Assembly (NCBI GenBank): GCA_020847535.1
Contig: JADLBU010000035.1
Coordinates: forward strand, 50,575 to 114,574
Direction: 5' to 3'
Source of the DNA: Phycisphaerales bacterium
GTDB lineage: Bacteria > Planctomycetota > Phycisphaerae > Phycisphaerales > UBA1924
DNA: 64,000 nt
Each line of letters starts with the position of its first letter. Position 1 is the first letter of the stretch. Shown here piece after piece: positions 47,153-56,081 of the stretch. Both the position numbers and the translations under genes were made by a program. The notes under the pieces were generated by a model. That model ran no database searches. It was not told where the DNA came from and saw nothing but the letters and a program-made list of their open reading frames with translations.

Positions 47153-48316
47153 TCACCCCTTCGCCGCCTTGTAGAACGGCATCGGCACAACCTTCCCCTC
47201 GAGCTCCGCTCGGCCCGTATCCACCGTCAGCAGAGTCCCCACCGACATCAGGTCTCGGTCGACAACGCCCATGGCGATCACCTTGTCGAGCGTCGGCGCC
47301 AGGCACCCGCTGGTCACCACACCCACCTCGCGGCCACCGCTCTTGATCACGTTCCCCTGCCGCGCTGCCCGCTTGCCGTCGATCTCGATCCCCACCAGCT
47401 TGCGCTTGGGCCCACCCTCGGCGGCCGTCTTCTCCAGGGCATCCTGGCCGACGAACCGCTCACCCTTCTCCTGGTTGTGCTTGTCCAGCGAAATCGCAAA
47501 GTCCACACCGCACGACAGCGCGTTGATCTCCTCCCCAAGCTCGTGCCCGTACAAGGGCATCGCCGCCTCCATCCGCAGCGTGTCGCGAGCCCCCAGACCC
47601 ACCGGCTTGATCGCCGCGTTGGGATCCTTGGCATTCACATCCTTCAGGAGCAGCTTCATCGCCATCTCGACCGCACCCGCCGGCAGAATCACCTCCACCC
47701 CATCCTCACCCGTATACCCCGTACGGCTGACGACCAGCTTCATGATCACCAGGTTTTTGATCGCAAACCGGTACCGCTTGAGCGTCGGGATCTCCTTCGA
47801 GACCTTGGACACCAGGTCCATCACCTTCGGTCCCTGCAGCGCCACCATCGCCGTGGACATCGTCTGGTCGTCGATCTTGACCACCAGGTCACACGACGAC
47901 CTCACTTGGTCGAAGTGCCCCAGCAGCTTCTCCCGGTTCGAGGCGTTCACCACCACCGTGAACTCGTCCTCATCCATTCGGTAGACGATCACATCGTCGC
48001 GCACCCCCCCCTGGGCGTTGCACACCAGGGAGTACCGGCACTGCCCGGCCTGCATGTCGCTGATCCGGCGGGAGCAGAGCCTCTCCAGGAACCGCCGGGC
48101 ATGCCGCCCATGCACCTTCACCCGCCCCATGTGGGAGACATCAAACAGCCCCCCGCTGGTCCGGCACTGTTTGTGCTCCTCGATGATGCTCCCGTACCGG
48201 ATGGGCATCTCCCAGCCCGCGAAATCGACCATCTGGGCGCCGGCGTCGGTGTGGAATCGGTAGAGCGGGGTCCGGTGCAAGGGGGTCTCCTGAGCCAACG
48301 GGTTCGCGATAGACAC
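47153..48316 (-). CDS. gcvT: Glycine cleavage system aminomethyltransferase (T protein)
   Basis: MVDFAGWEMPIRYGSIIEEHKQCRTSGGLFDVSHMGRVKVHG; VVSRTGYTGEDGVEVILP; GLGARDTLRMEAAMPLYGHEL. Confidence 0.95.
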   Translation of the reverse strand: MSIANPLAQETPLHRTPLYRFHTDAGAQMVDFAGWEMPIRYGSIIEEHKQCRTSGGLFDVSHMGRVKVHGRHARRFLERLCSRRISDMQAGQCRYSLVCNAQGGVRDDVIVYRMDEDEFTVVVNASNREKLLGHFDQVRSSCDLVVKIDDQTMSTAMVALQGPKVMDLVSKVSKEIPTLKRYRFAIKNLVIMKLVVSRTGYTGEDGVEVILPAGAVEMAMKLLLKDVNAKDPNAAIKPVGLGARDTLRMEAAMPLYGHELGEEINALSCGVDFAISLDKHNQEKGERFVGQDALEKTAAEGGPKRKLVGIEIDGKRAARQGNVIKSGGREVGVVTSGCLAPTLDKVIAMGVVDRDLMSVGTLLTVDTGRAELEGKVVPMPFYKAAKG

Positions 48317-48492
48317 ACACAGCCCGGGCGAGCCGCTCGCGGGTTGGAGCGGCTGGGCCGATAAGTTTGCAAGCGTAGACCCGGAAATTCAACCTGCCGC
48401 GTGAGTACCTCAGGTTTACCCGCGTTAATGGCCATACAGGGCTTCCATTCGGGACCCCCGGCAGTTCAAATACCTGGATAGGGAGAGGACCA

Positions 48493-49383
48493 ATGACCAC
48501 CAGCAACCCCCGTACCCCCAGCACCACCAAATCCGCGATCCTTGCTATCCTGCTCGCCGCCTGCGGCCTGGTCGTCGCCCCGGCAATCGCCGCCGAGGTC
48601 AGCTTCTCACTGGACATCACCAAGTTCGGCAAGGTCTTGAACAGCGGCAACCAGTGCGGCCCGACCTCCACCGCCAACTCGTTCGCCTTCCTCCAGAACG
48701 CCTACCCCAACGTCTACAAGGACGACAACCGCATCATCCGTGACAAGGATGGGGCGATCACCGACGATGTCGCCAAGACCCGCGATGCCCTCGCCGGCGG
48801 CTGGGGCGACAAGACCGGCGGCAAGGCCGGCATGGGCACCAACGGCACCCAGCTCAAGCCCTGGTGGGAAACCAAGGTCGCCTGGCTCGAGAACTGGGCC
48901 CCCGGCAAGACCCGCTACGACGCCCAGATGTTCAACGAGCCCGATTCCAAGAACTGGACCAAGGGCGGGGGCATCGAGTCCATGTACCCCACCTTCACCT
49001 TCATGTGGGATGCCCTCAACCACGGCGCCGACATCGAGCTGAACATCATCAACAAGGGCTTCACCAAGGCCCACGCCGTGACCCTGGTCGGGATGACCTT
49101 CGACGACAAGAACGACAACAAGAAATGGGATGATGGCGAATCGCTCAAGATGCGCTTCATCGACCCCAACGATCCCAAGCAGGAGAAGGCCGACAACGTC
49201 CAGCCCCGCGAACTCTCCGTCGGCAAGGATGGCCGCTTCGAGTTCACCTGGTGGCAGGACAAGGACACGTATTACATCGACAGCGCACTCACCGAGACCC
49301 CCGTGCCCGGCCCCGGATCATGGCTGCTCCTGGGATCGGCCGGAGGGCTCTGCGCCTACCGCCGCCGTCGGGCGATCGCGTAA
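48493..49383 (+). CDS. Secreted C39/papain-like cysteine peptidase-like protein with PEP-CTERM-like tag
   Basis: NQCGPTSTANSFAFLQN (Cys region), KAHAVTLVGMTFDDKND (His region), MRFIDPND (Asp/Asn region); C-terminus TPVPGPGSWLLLGSAGGLCAYRRRRAIA. Confidence 0.6.
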   Translation: MTTSNPRTPSTTKSAILAILLAACGLVVAPAIAAEVSFSLDITKFGKVLNSGNQCGPTSTANSFAFLQNAYPNVYKDDNRIIRDKDGAITDDVAKTRDALAGGWGDKTGGKAGMGTNGTQLKPWWETKVAWLENWAPGKTRYDAQMFNEPDSKNWTKGGGIESMYPTFTFMWDALNHGADIELNIINKGFTKAHAVTLVGMTFDDKNDNKKWDDGESLKMRFIDPNDPKQEKADNVQPRELSVGKDGRFEFTWWQDKDTYYIDSALTETPVPGPGSWLLLGSAGGLCAYRRRRAIA

Positions 49384-49440
49384 GACTCTCGGCTGGTTAC
49401 TCAGACGCATACTCCTCACTATTGAAAGCAAACCCCGGCG

Positions 49441-49467
49441 AGCCCCGCTCACCGGGGCTTGTTTTTG
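49441..49467 (+). terminator. Rho-independent terminator
   Basis: AGCCCCG-CTCAC-CGGGGCT followed by TGTTTTTGG. Confidence 0.8.
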
Positions 49468-49623
49468 GTGCGATGCGCATCTGACGGCGCGATGCTCCCT
49501 ATATGGCAGAGTTCTTGACCGGTTCTCGCCGAGAGTGCGTTCGACCGTTGCCAGGGCATTCATGCCTTGGAAATCGCCTCTCGTTGCACCCCGCCCGGGA
49601 GGGCGGACGAAACATCCACGTCC

Positions 49624-51225
49624 CTATTTCGATGATCCTCCGCTCAGCGCTGACTCCACCGACCGGTACTCCTCCGGCAACCTCCACACCGCAAGCTTGA
49701 AACTCACCCCCTTCGCACCCGCACCCGAGATCCCGCCCGACTGAAACACCGCCGCCACGACAAGCCCATCATCCGAAAACGAAACGCTCCGAGGCGCATA
49801 GCAATCAGCCGGATGATGCAGGTGCGCGAGCCACTTCTTCTCGAGAATATCCCGCACCCACACACTCCGTTGCCTTGGCAAGAGCAGCAGCTTGCCATCG
49901 TGCCGCATCGCGAGCCCATAGGGCGGGCTCGGCTCATCCAACATCAGATCTCCCACGGCTGCCAGCGACGCAGTCTCAAACACTTTTACCGAGTACCCGT
50001 GGTGCTGCGTCAGGAACATCATCGAGCCATCCCCGTTGAACACCGGGGGACCGTGCGTGCTCACCTCTTCGCCATAGCTGTTGAAGGCAACCTGGTTCCC
50101 GGATGCATCCAGCACCGCCACGACATACGTCTTGCTGTGAAACACCTCACTGAAACCGGGATACCGAAGGAACCGCGGGGGCTCGCCGGGCACTCGCATG
50201 AAGTGGCGGGGCGAGGGATTGCTGCCGGCTGTATACGCGCCGGCCGATGCAAGCGTTCGGCGCTTGCCTCTTTGCCATTCCCATTCCACGAGGTCGGTTC
50301 GCGTAGACACGGCGTCCTGCGCGCAAATGTACACCAGCCGCTCATCCGCTGAATGACCGGCGATGTAGTGCGCTGTCAGGCTCGATGCCCTCGCATCCGC
50401 CAGCGATGCCAGCACGCGACCATCCTCCACCGAAACCAGATCGACCCCGGCGTTGCCCGATGTCACATACACCGCATTGGCGCTTCGATTGATCGCCATC
50501 GGCCAATACGTCCGCCTCGCCCTCGTCGCGATGACCCTTCGTGTTGCTCCGGACTGAAGGTCCAGCTCCAGCAGCAGATCCCCCTTACCCGCCGCATTCG
50601 TGATCGTCGTGATCCTCAACAGCTCCCCAAGCCCCAGGAGCCGCATCGATCCCCATCGGCCTCCTGGAAACGGCTCCGAAAAGCGCTTTCGCCCGTCAGT
50701 GCCGTACCACACGCATGCTGCCACAACAAGCAAAAGAAGCGTCACCGGCGCTGCGATCCGCCGCCACATCCGCCGACCCGCCACCGGCGGCCTGCGAGCC
50801 AGCTCGCTGCCGCATTCCGGACAGCGCTCGACAGCCGCGCCCCTGGCGCCCCCCGCACCCGCCGGGGCGGTCAGGTCGTAATGGCACTTGCGGCAATATC
50901 GTCTATCCGGCAACCCCCGCCGCTTCGCCGCTCGCCAGATCCACACCACCAGCACCACCACCGCCATGCCCCCCGCGATGTTCACCATGAACCACCGCTG
51001 GGCGTTCAGCAGCCACCCGACATCCACCACGCGCGCCTCCACGAGCGCATAGATGCTCATCCCATCCCCCGAAACGATCGCCGAATGCAGATCCGGCCCC
51101 TCCGGGAGTTCCTTCACATACAGCGGCAGGATATTGGCGACTCGCTGATCGCCGCCACCCGATGAAGGCGCTGGCGGTGACACGTCAGGAGAGACTGGCT
51201 GTTCGGCGACCGGCTGCACGCCCAT
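49624..51225 (-). CDS. Membrane-anchored protein with zinc-ribbon and WD40-like/beta-propeller region
   Basis: TM MVNIAGGMAVVVLVVWIW; RRYCRKCHYDLTAPAGA...VERCPECGSEL zinc ribbon; repeated GDLMLDEPSPPYGLAMRHDGKLLLL / CYAPRSVSFSDDGLVVAAVFQ propeller-like blades. Confidence 0.6.
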   Translation of the reverse strand: MGVQPVAEQPVSPDVSPPAPSSGGGDQRVANILPLYVKELPEGPDLHSAIVSGDGMSIYALVEARVVDVGWLLNAQRWFMVNIAGGMAVVVLVVWIWRAAKRRGLPDRRYCRKCHYDLTAPAGAGGARGAAVERCPECGSELARRPPVAGRRMWRRIAAPVTLLLLVVAACVWYGTDGRKRFSEPFPGGRWGSMRLLGLGELLRITTITNAAGKGDLLLELDLQSGATRRVIATRARRTYWPMAINRSANAVYVTSGNAGVDLVSVEDGRVLASLADARASSLTAHYIAGHSADERLVYICAQDAVSTRTDLVEWEWQRGKRRTLASAGAYTAGSNPSPRHFMRVPGEPPRFLRYPGFSEVFHSKTYVVAVLDASGNQVAFNSYGEEVSTHGPPVFNGDGSMMFLTQHHGYSVKVFETASLAAVGDLMLDEPSPPYGLAMRHDGKLLLLPRQRSVWVRDILEKKWLAHLHHPADCYAPRSVSFSDDGLVVAAVFQSGGISGAGAKGVSFKLAVWRLPEEYRSVESALSGGSSK

Positions 51226-51265
51226 GCTACTTCCAACGCCCAGTCAATGTTCGGAGCACAATGCT

Positions 51266-51362
51266 CGGAGCCCACGACTTCAGTCGTGGGTCGCGAGACT
51301 GACGCACGCGTGTGGCGTTCCAACCCTCACCCACCGCCGGCTAAAGCCGACGGCTCCGACAA
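51266..51362. repeat. REP-like palindromic element
   Basis: GGAGCCCACGACTTCAGTCGTGGGTC and CACCGCCGGCTAAAGCCGACGGCTCC; paired small palindromes in an intergenic gap. Confidence 0.55.
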
Positions 51363-51372
51363 ACGCATTACA

Positions 51373-54300
51373 TCACACCGGATTCGCCACAACCACCGGT
51401 ATCGCAACCCCATTCCCATGAGCATCCAAGGGCTCCCCGCCGCGTTCCCCCCGCGCTGCCCTGCGCGCCTCGATCTTCGAGTGATCCCTGGCGATCAGCA
51501 CATACACCGAAGGCACCACGAACAGCGTGAACAGCGTGCTGATCGTCATCCCCGACACCAGCACAATGCCGATGCTGTTCCGCGCCTCAGCCCCCGCGCC
51601 CGTCACCAGCACCAGCGGGAAGTGCCCGAACACGGTCGCCGCCGAGGTCATCAGGATCGGTCGCAGGCGCGTCACCGCCGCCTCCCGCGCCGCGGCGAGC
51701 TTGGTCATTCCCTGCTCCTGCAGCGTGTTGGCGAACTGGACGATCAGAATGCCGTTCTTGGCGACCAGCCCCACCAGCGTAATCAGCCCCACCTGCGAGT
51801 AGATGTTGATCGTCGTCAACTTCAGGAACGTGAACACCAGCGCCCCAGAGATCGCCAGCGGCACCGAGCCCAGAAGCACGATCAACGGATCCCGGAAGCT
51901 CGCGAACTGCGCGGCGAGCACCAGGTAGATCAGCCCCAGCGCAAAGCCCAGCGTGACGGCAAGCGAAGAGCCCTCGGTCCGGATCTGCCGGCTCTCACCG
52001 GCGTAATCGATCGAATATCCCGGCGGCATGATCTTGCGCGCCTCGGCCTCCAGCCAGTCCAGCGCCTCGGCCTTGGTCACCCCCGGCGCCACCACACCCT
52101 GGATCTTCACGCTGTTGCGCTGCTGGAACCTGTTGAGTGATCGCGGAGCGCTCACCGTCTCCAGCGTCACGAAGCTCGACACCGACACCAGCCCGCCCTC
52201 GGGCGTCCTGACCTTCATCTGCAGCAGCTGCTCGGGCGTCGCACGATCGCGGTCCTCCACCTGCGGGATCACCTTGTAGCTGCGGCCATCGTAATTGAAC
52301 CTGTTGACGTAGTTCCCCGAGAGCAGCACGGCGAGATCGCGGCCGACGGTCGCCAGGTCCAAGCCCATGTCGGCGACCTTCTGCTTATCGACGATGATCT
52401 TGGTCTGCGGAAGGTCGATCTTCAGGTCCGGATCGACGTACATGAACTTCTTGTCCGGTGACATGAACGCCGTCATCACCAGCTGATCCGAGATCCTGGC
52501 GATCTCCGACGCCTCACCGTTCGAGCTCAGCACCAGCTCCACATCGAAGTTGGTCGCCCCCGGCAAGGGCGGCGGCAGCACGGGAATCACCCGCAGCCCC
52601 TGGATCGCCGACACCGCCCCGAACGCCGCCGGCTGGATCTCCTTGGTCGTGCGTTCCCGGTCCTGCCAGTTCACCGCCTGCATCCCCCCGAAACCGTTGT
52701 TCAGGAACAAGAGCTGCCAGACGTTCTTGGTCTCGGGGAATTGCCGCAGCGCCTCGTGCAGCGGCTCGGCCGACCTGGTCGTGTAGTCCAGCGATGAATC
52801 CGGCGCGGCCTGCAGGATGAAGAAGATCCCGCCCTCATCCTCCGTCGGTGCAAGCTCCTTCGACGACAGCATGTACAGCGGAGCCGCCGCCGCACCGATC
52901 AGGATCGCCGCGATCGCCATCGTCCAGCGCAGATCCAGCGTCCAGTCCAGCGCCCGGGCGTACATCGCCTTGAAGCCATCGAATACGCGGTTGACTACCC
53001 GCGTGAACCACCCCTCGTGCCCGTGTGCAGGCACCAGCCCCGCGCTCATCACCGGCGAGAGCGTCAACGCCACGATCCCCGAGACCACGACTGCGGCCGC
53101 CAGCGTGAACGCGAACTCCTTGAACAGAACGCCCGTCAGACCACCCTGGAACCCGATCGGCGCGTACACCGCCGCCAGCGTGATCGTCATCGAGATCACC
53201 GGGCTCAATAACTCCCTTGCCCCCTGGATCGCCGCATCGAACCGGCTCTTGCCCTCGCGCACGTGCCGCTCGACGTTCTCCACCATCACGATCGCATCAT
53301 CCACCACCAGCCCCACCGACAGCACGATCGCCAGGATCGTCAGCAGGTTCAGGCTGAACCCGAACAGGAGCATCGCGATGCACGCCCCCACCAGCGACAC
53401 CGGCATGGCGATCAGGGGCACCAGCACCGTCCGCAGCGATCCCATGAACAGGAACACCACCAGCGCGACGATGCCGATCGTCTCGGCAAGCGTCTTGCCG
53501 ATCTCACGCAGCGCGTGGTCCATGTAGAACGTGCCGTCGTAGGCGATCAGCACATCGGTCCCCGCCGCGAGCGTGGGCTGGATGATCCCCATCGCCTTCC
53601 GCAGCCGCGCGGCGACCTCCAGCTCGTTGGCGGTCGGCAGCGGCCACACGGCCAGGTACACCGCCTGCTTGCCGTTGAACCCGCACTCGATCGTGCGTTC
53701 CTCGCTCCCCAGCTCGACGCGGGCGATATCCCCCAGCCGTACCACCGACTGATCCCGCTCGCGCACCACCAGCTGCCGGAACTCCTCGGCCGTGTGCAGA
53801 TCGGTGTCGGTCAACAGGTCGATCTGGACATCCCGTCCCTTCGCCTGCCCCACCGATGCCAGGAAGTTGTTCCGCTGGAGCGCCGTCTCCACCTCCTGCG
53901 GCATCACATCCAGCGCCATCATCCGCTCGGCATCCAGCCAGATGCGCATCGCCATCTGGCTGCCGCCCAGGATCTCAACCCGCTGCACACCCTCCACCGT
54001 GCTCAATTGCGGCTGGATCTCGCGCGAGAGATACTCCGTCAGCTCCGTCAGTCCAAGCTTCGTGCTCGTGCAGCTCAGGTAAAACGTCGCGTGCGGCTTG
54101 TCCGTCCGGGTAATCTCGATCGATGGCGCTTCAGACTCCGGCGGCAGGTCGCTCCGCACCTGGTTCAGCCGCGCGCTGATTTCCGCCAGCGCATCGGTGC
54201 TCCGGTGGTTCAGCCGCAGACGCACCGTGATCTCGCTCACCCCAGCCGTGCTCTTGCTCTCGATGTAGTCCACCCCATCGATCGCCGACACCACCCGCTC

Positions 54301-54513
54301 GATCGGCGTCGTGATGAACCCGCGCACCGTCTCGGCGCTCGCCCCGATGTACGCCGTCCGGATCACCACCGAGCTCGATTCGATCCGCGGGTACTGACGG
54401 ATCGGCAGGCTCCCGATCGATCTCCAGCCCACCGCCAGGATGATCAGGTTCACCACGACCGCCAGCACCGGCCGACGAATGAAGATGTCCGTAAATGAAT
54501 TGCTCGCCATCAC
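51373..54513 (-). CDS. RND-family (AcrB/HAE1) efflux permease
   Basis: FTDIFIRRPVLAVVVNLIILAVGWRSIGSLPIRQYPRIESSSVVI; LSVGLVVDDAIVMVENVERHVREGKSRFDAAIQGARELLSPVISMTITLAAVYAPIGF; LVGLVAKNGILIVQFAN. Confidence 0.96.
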   Translation of the reverse strand: MMASNSFTDIFIRRPVLAVVVNLIILAVGWRSIGSLPIRQYPRIESSSVVIRTAYIGASAETVRGFITTPIERVVSAIDGVDYIESKSTAGVSEITVRLRLNHRSTDALAEISARLNQVRSDLPPESEAPSIEITRTDKPHATFYLSCTSTKLGLTELTEYLSREIQPQLSTVEGVQRVEILGGSQMAMRIWLDAERMMALDVMPQEVETALQRNNFLASVGQAKGRDVQIDLLTDTDLHTAEEFRQLVVRERDQSVVRLGDIARVELGSEERTIECGFNGKQAVYLAVWPLPTANELEVAARLRKAMGIIQPTLAAGTDVLIAYDGTFYMDHALREIGKTLAETIGIVALVVFLFMGSLRTVLVPLIAMPVSLVGACIAMLLFGFSLNLLTILAIVLSVGLVVDDAIVMVENVERHVREGKSRFDAAIQGARELLSPVISMTITLAAVYAPIGFQGGLTGVLFKEFAFTLAAAVVVSGIVALTLSPVMSAGLVPAHGHEGWFTRVVNRVFDGFKAMYARALDWTLDLRWTMAIAAILIGAAAAPLYMLSSKELAPTEDEGGIFFILQAAPDSSLDYTTRSAEPLHEALRQFPETKNVWQLLFLNNGFGGMQAVNWQDRERTTKEIQPAAFGAVSAIQGLRVIPVLPPPLPGATNFDVELVLSSNGEASEIARISDQLVMTAFMSPDKKFMYVDPDLKIDLPQTKIIVDKQKVADMGLDLATVGRDLAVLLSGNYVNRFNYDGRSYKVIPQVEDRDRATPEQLLQMKVRTPEGGLVSVSSFVTLETVSAPRSLNRFQQRNSVKIQGVVAPGVTKAEALDWLEAEARKIMPPGYSIDYAGESRQIRTEGSSLAVTLGFALGLIYLVLAAQFASFRDPLIVLLGSVPLAISGALVFTFLKLTTINIYSQVGLITLVGLVAKNGILIVQFANTLQEQGMTKLAAAREAAVTRLRPILMTSAATVFGHFPLVLVTGAGAEARNSIGIVLVSGMTISTLFTLFVVPSVYVLIARDHSKIEARRAARGERGGEPLDAHGNGVAIPVVVANPV

Positions 54514-54615
54514 AGCTCTTCAAAGACCCTCCCCGAGGGAGGGGTTGGGGAGGGTCGCTTTCATCTATCCCACGTCTCAACCACCTCGACCGCCATCATC
54601 CGCCGCTGCCGCAGT

Positions 54616-55884
54616 TCACCCCGCGCCGCCGTCACCCTTCTCCGACGTCTTGGCCGTCTCCTTCCCAGCCTCCCCGCCCGGCGCTCCGGCCTGCGGCTGC
54701 CGACCACCCGGCGGTGTTGCATTCACCAGCGAATTCTCGTGAAGCTTGAACGAGCCGCCACCGGCGATCCTCTCGCCGACGCTCAGCCCCTCCATCACGA
54801 TCACATCTTCACCGATCGACGCCCCCAGCTTCACGAACTTCTGATTCGCGCGCAGCGCGGGAGGCTCGACATCCTTCGCCTCCGTCAGCGCGAACACGTG
54901 ATCCCCGTACGATGCCCGCCGCACCGCCGTCCGCGGGATCACCGTGTACTCACGCGACTCGCCCACCGGCACCGCGACATCTACATACATCCCCGGCCGC
55001 AGCTTGCCGCCCGGGTTGTCCACGATCCCGCGCACCCGGATGTTCCTCGTCGTCGAGTCCGCAACCGCATCCAGCGCCACCACATCGATCCGCACCGGCG
55101 CAGCGCTCAGGACAGCCGCCTGCGCCATCACCGCATCCCCGGGCTTGACCCTGAATGCCTGCTCCTGCGGGAGCGCGAAGTCCAGGTAGATCCGCTCCGA
55201 CACCGACTGGAGCCCCACGACGCCCGTGCCCTCCTTCAGATACTGCCCCGGATGGACATTCCGCAGCCCGACCCGCGCCTTGAAGGGCGCTCGCAGCGTC
55301 TTCTTGGCGATCATCGACTTCACCTGCGCGATCCGGGCGACAGCCTGCTCAGCCTCCGCCTTGGCTTTGTCAACGCGTGCATTGCCCCCCTCCAGCTCCG
55401 ATCGTGCCTTGTCCAGGTCCGCGACCGGCACCACCCGCGCCTCGCTGGCCTGCGACATCCGCTTGTAGTTGGCATCCGCCCAACCAAGGTCCGCCTCGGC
55501 GGTCCGCACCGCCGCCTCGGCGACCCGCTTGCTCGCCTCCGCCGCGGCCAGATCCGCATCCTCGGTCGTCGTATCCAGCGTCACCAGCACCTGCCCGGCC
55601 TCGACCACCGCTCCCGATTCAAACAGGACTTCCTTCACCGTCCCCGCGACCTCGTTGCTCATGCTCACCGACTGCAGCGCGATCACCGTTCCCGACAGCT
55701 CGGCCGTCGGTCTCCACGAAACCGTCTTTGCCTCCACCACCACGACCGATTCACGCATCTCCGGCATCGGGGGCTCGGCCGCCGCCTTCCGGATCGAGTC
55801 GTACTTCCACCACGCCAGCCCGCCGCCGGCCGCCAGCAAACCGCCAAGCACCAGCGCGGCCTTGAGCAATGTCTTGATGTTCAT
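54616..55884 (-). CDS. RND efflux periplasmic adaptor (membrane fusion protein)
   Basis: MNIKTLLKAALVLGGLLAAGGG; SNEVAGTVKEVLFESGAVVEAGQVLVTLDT; LRAPFKARVGLRNVHPGQYLKEGTGVVGLQSV; upstream of the RND permease on the same strand. Confidence 0.94.
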   Translation of the reverse strand: MNIKTLLKAALVLGGLLAAGGGLAWWKYDSIRKAAAEPPMPEMRESVVVVEAKTVSWRPTAELSGTVIALQSVSMSNEVAGTVKEVLFESGAVVEAGQVLVTLDTTTEDADLAAAEASKRVAEAAVRTAEADLGWADANYKRMSQASEARVVPVADLDKARSELEGGNARVDKAKAEAEQAVARIAQVKSMIAKKTLRAPFKARVGLRNVHPGQYLKEGTGVVGLQSVSERIYLDFALPQEQAFRVKPGDAVMAQAAVLSAAPVRIDVVALDAVADSTTRNIRVRGIVDNPGGKLRPGMYVDVAVPVGESREYTVIPRTAVRRASYGDHVFALTEAKDVEPPALRANQKFVKLGASIGEDVIVMEGLSVGERIAGGGSFKLHENSLVNATPPGGRQPQAGAPGGEAGKETAKTSEKGDGGAG

Positions 55885-56081
55885 CCGTATATCCGTCCGC
55901 GTGTTGTCACCAGGGGAGGTACCCGGGCCCCGACCGCATCCGTCGCCGACCCGACCCCCACGACCCCCCGCGCCCGTACTAGTCTCACCGTGAAATGCGC
56001 CCGTCTCACGCACGCGAGGTGCATGAGTCCAATCCTACGTGTCCAGAACCGCCGCCGCGCAGGCACGTGACAACGCGAGCG

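Noticed and set aside
47006-48364. 452-aa plus-strand ORF
   Set aside because: Antisense to gcvT; His/Arg/Pro-rich shadow frame.
48317-48480. Glycine riboswitch upstream of gcvT
   Set aside because: No recognisable tandem glycine-aptamer core in the minus-strand leader.
53263-54498. 411-aa plus-strand ORF
   Set aside because: Antisense to the RND permease; His/Arg-rich shadow frame.
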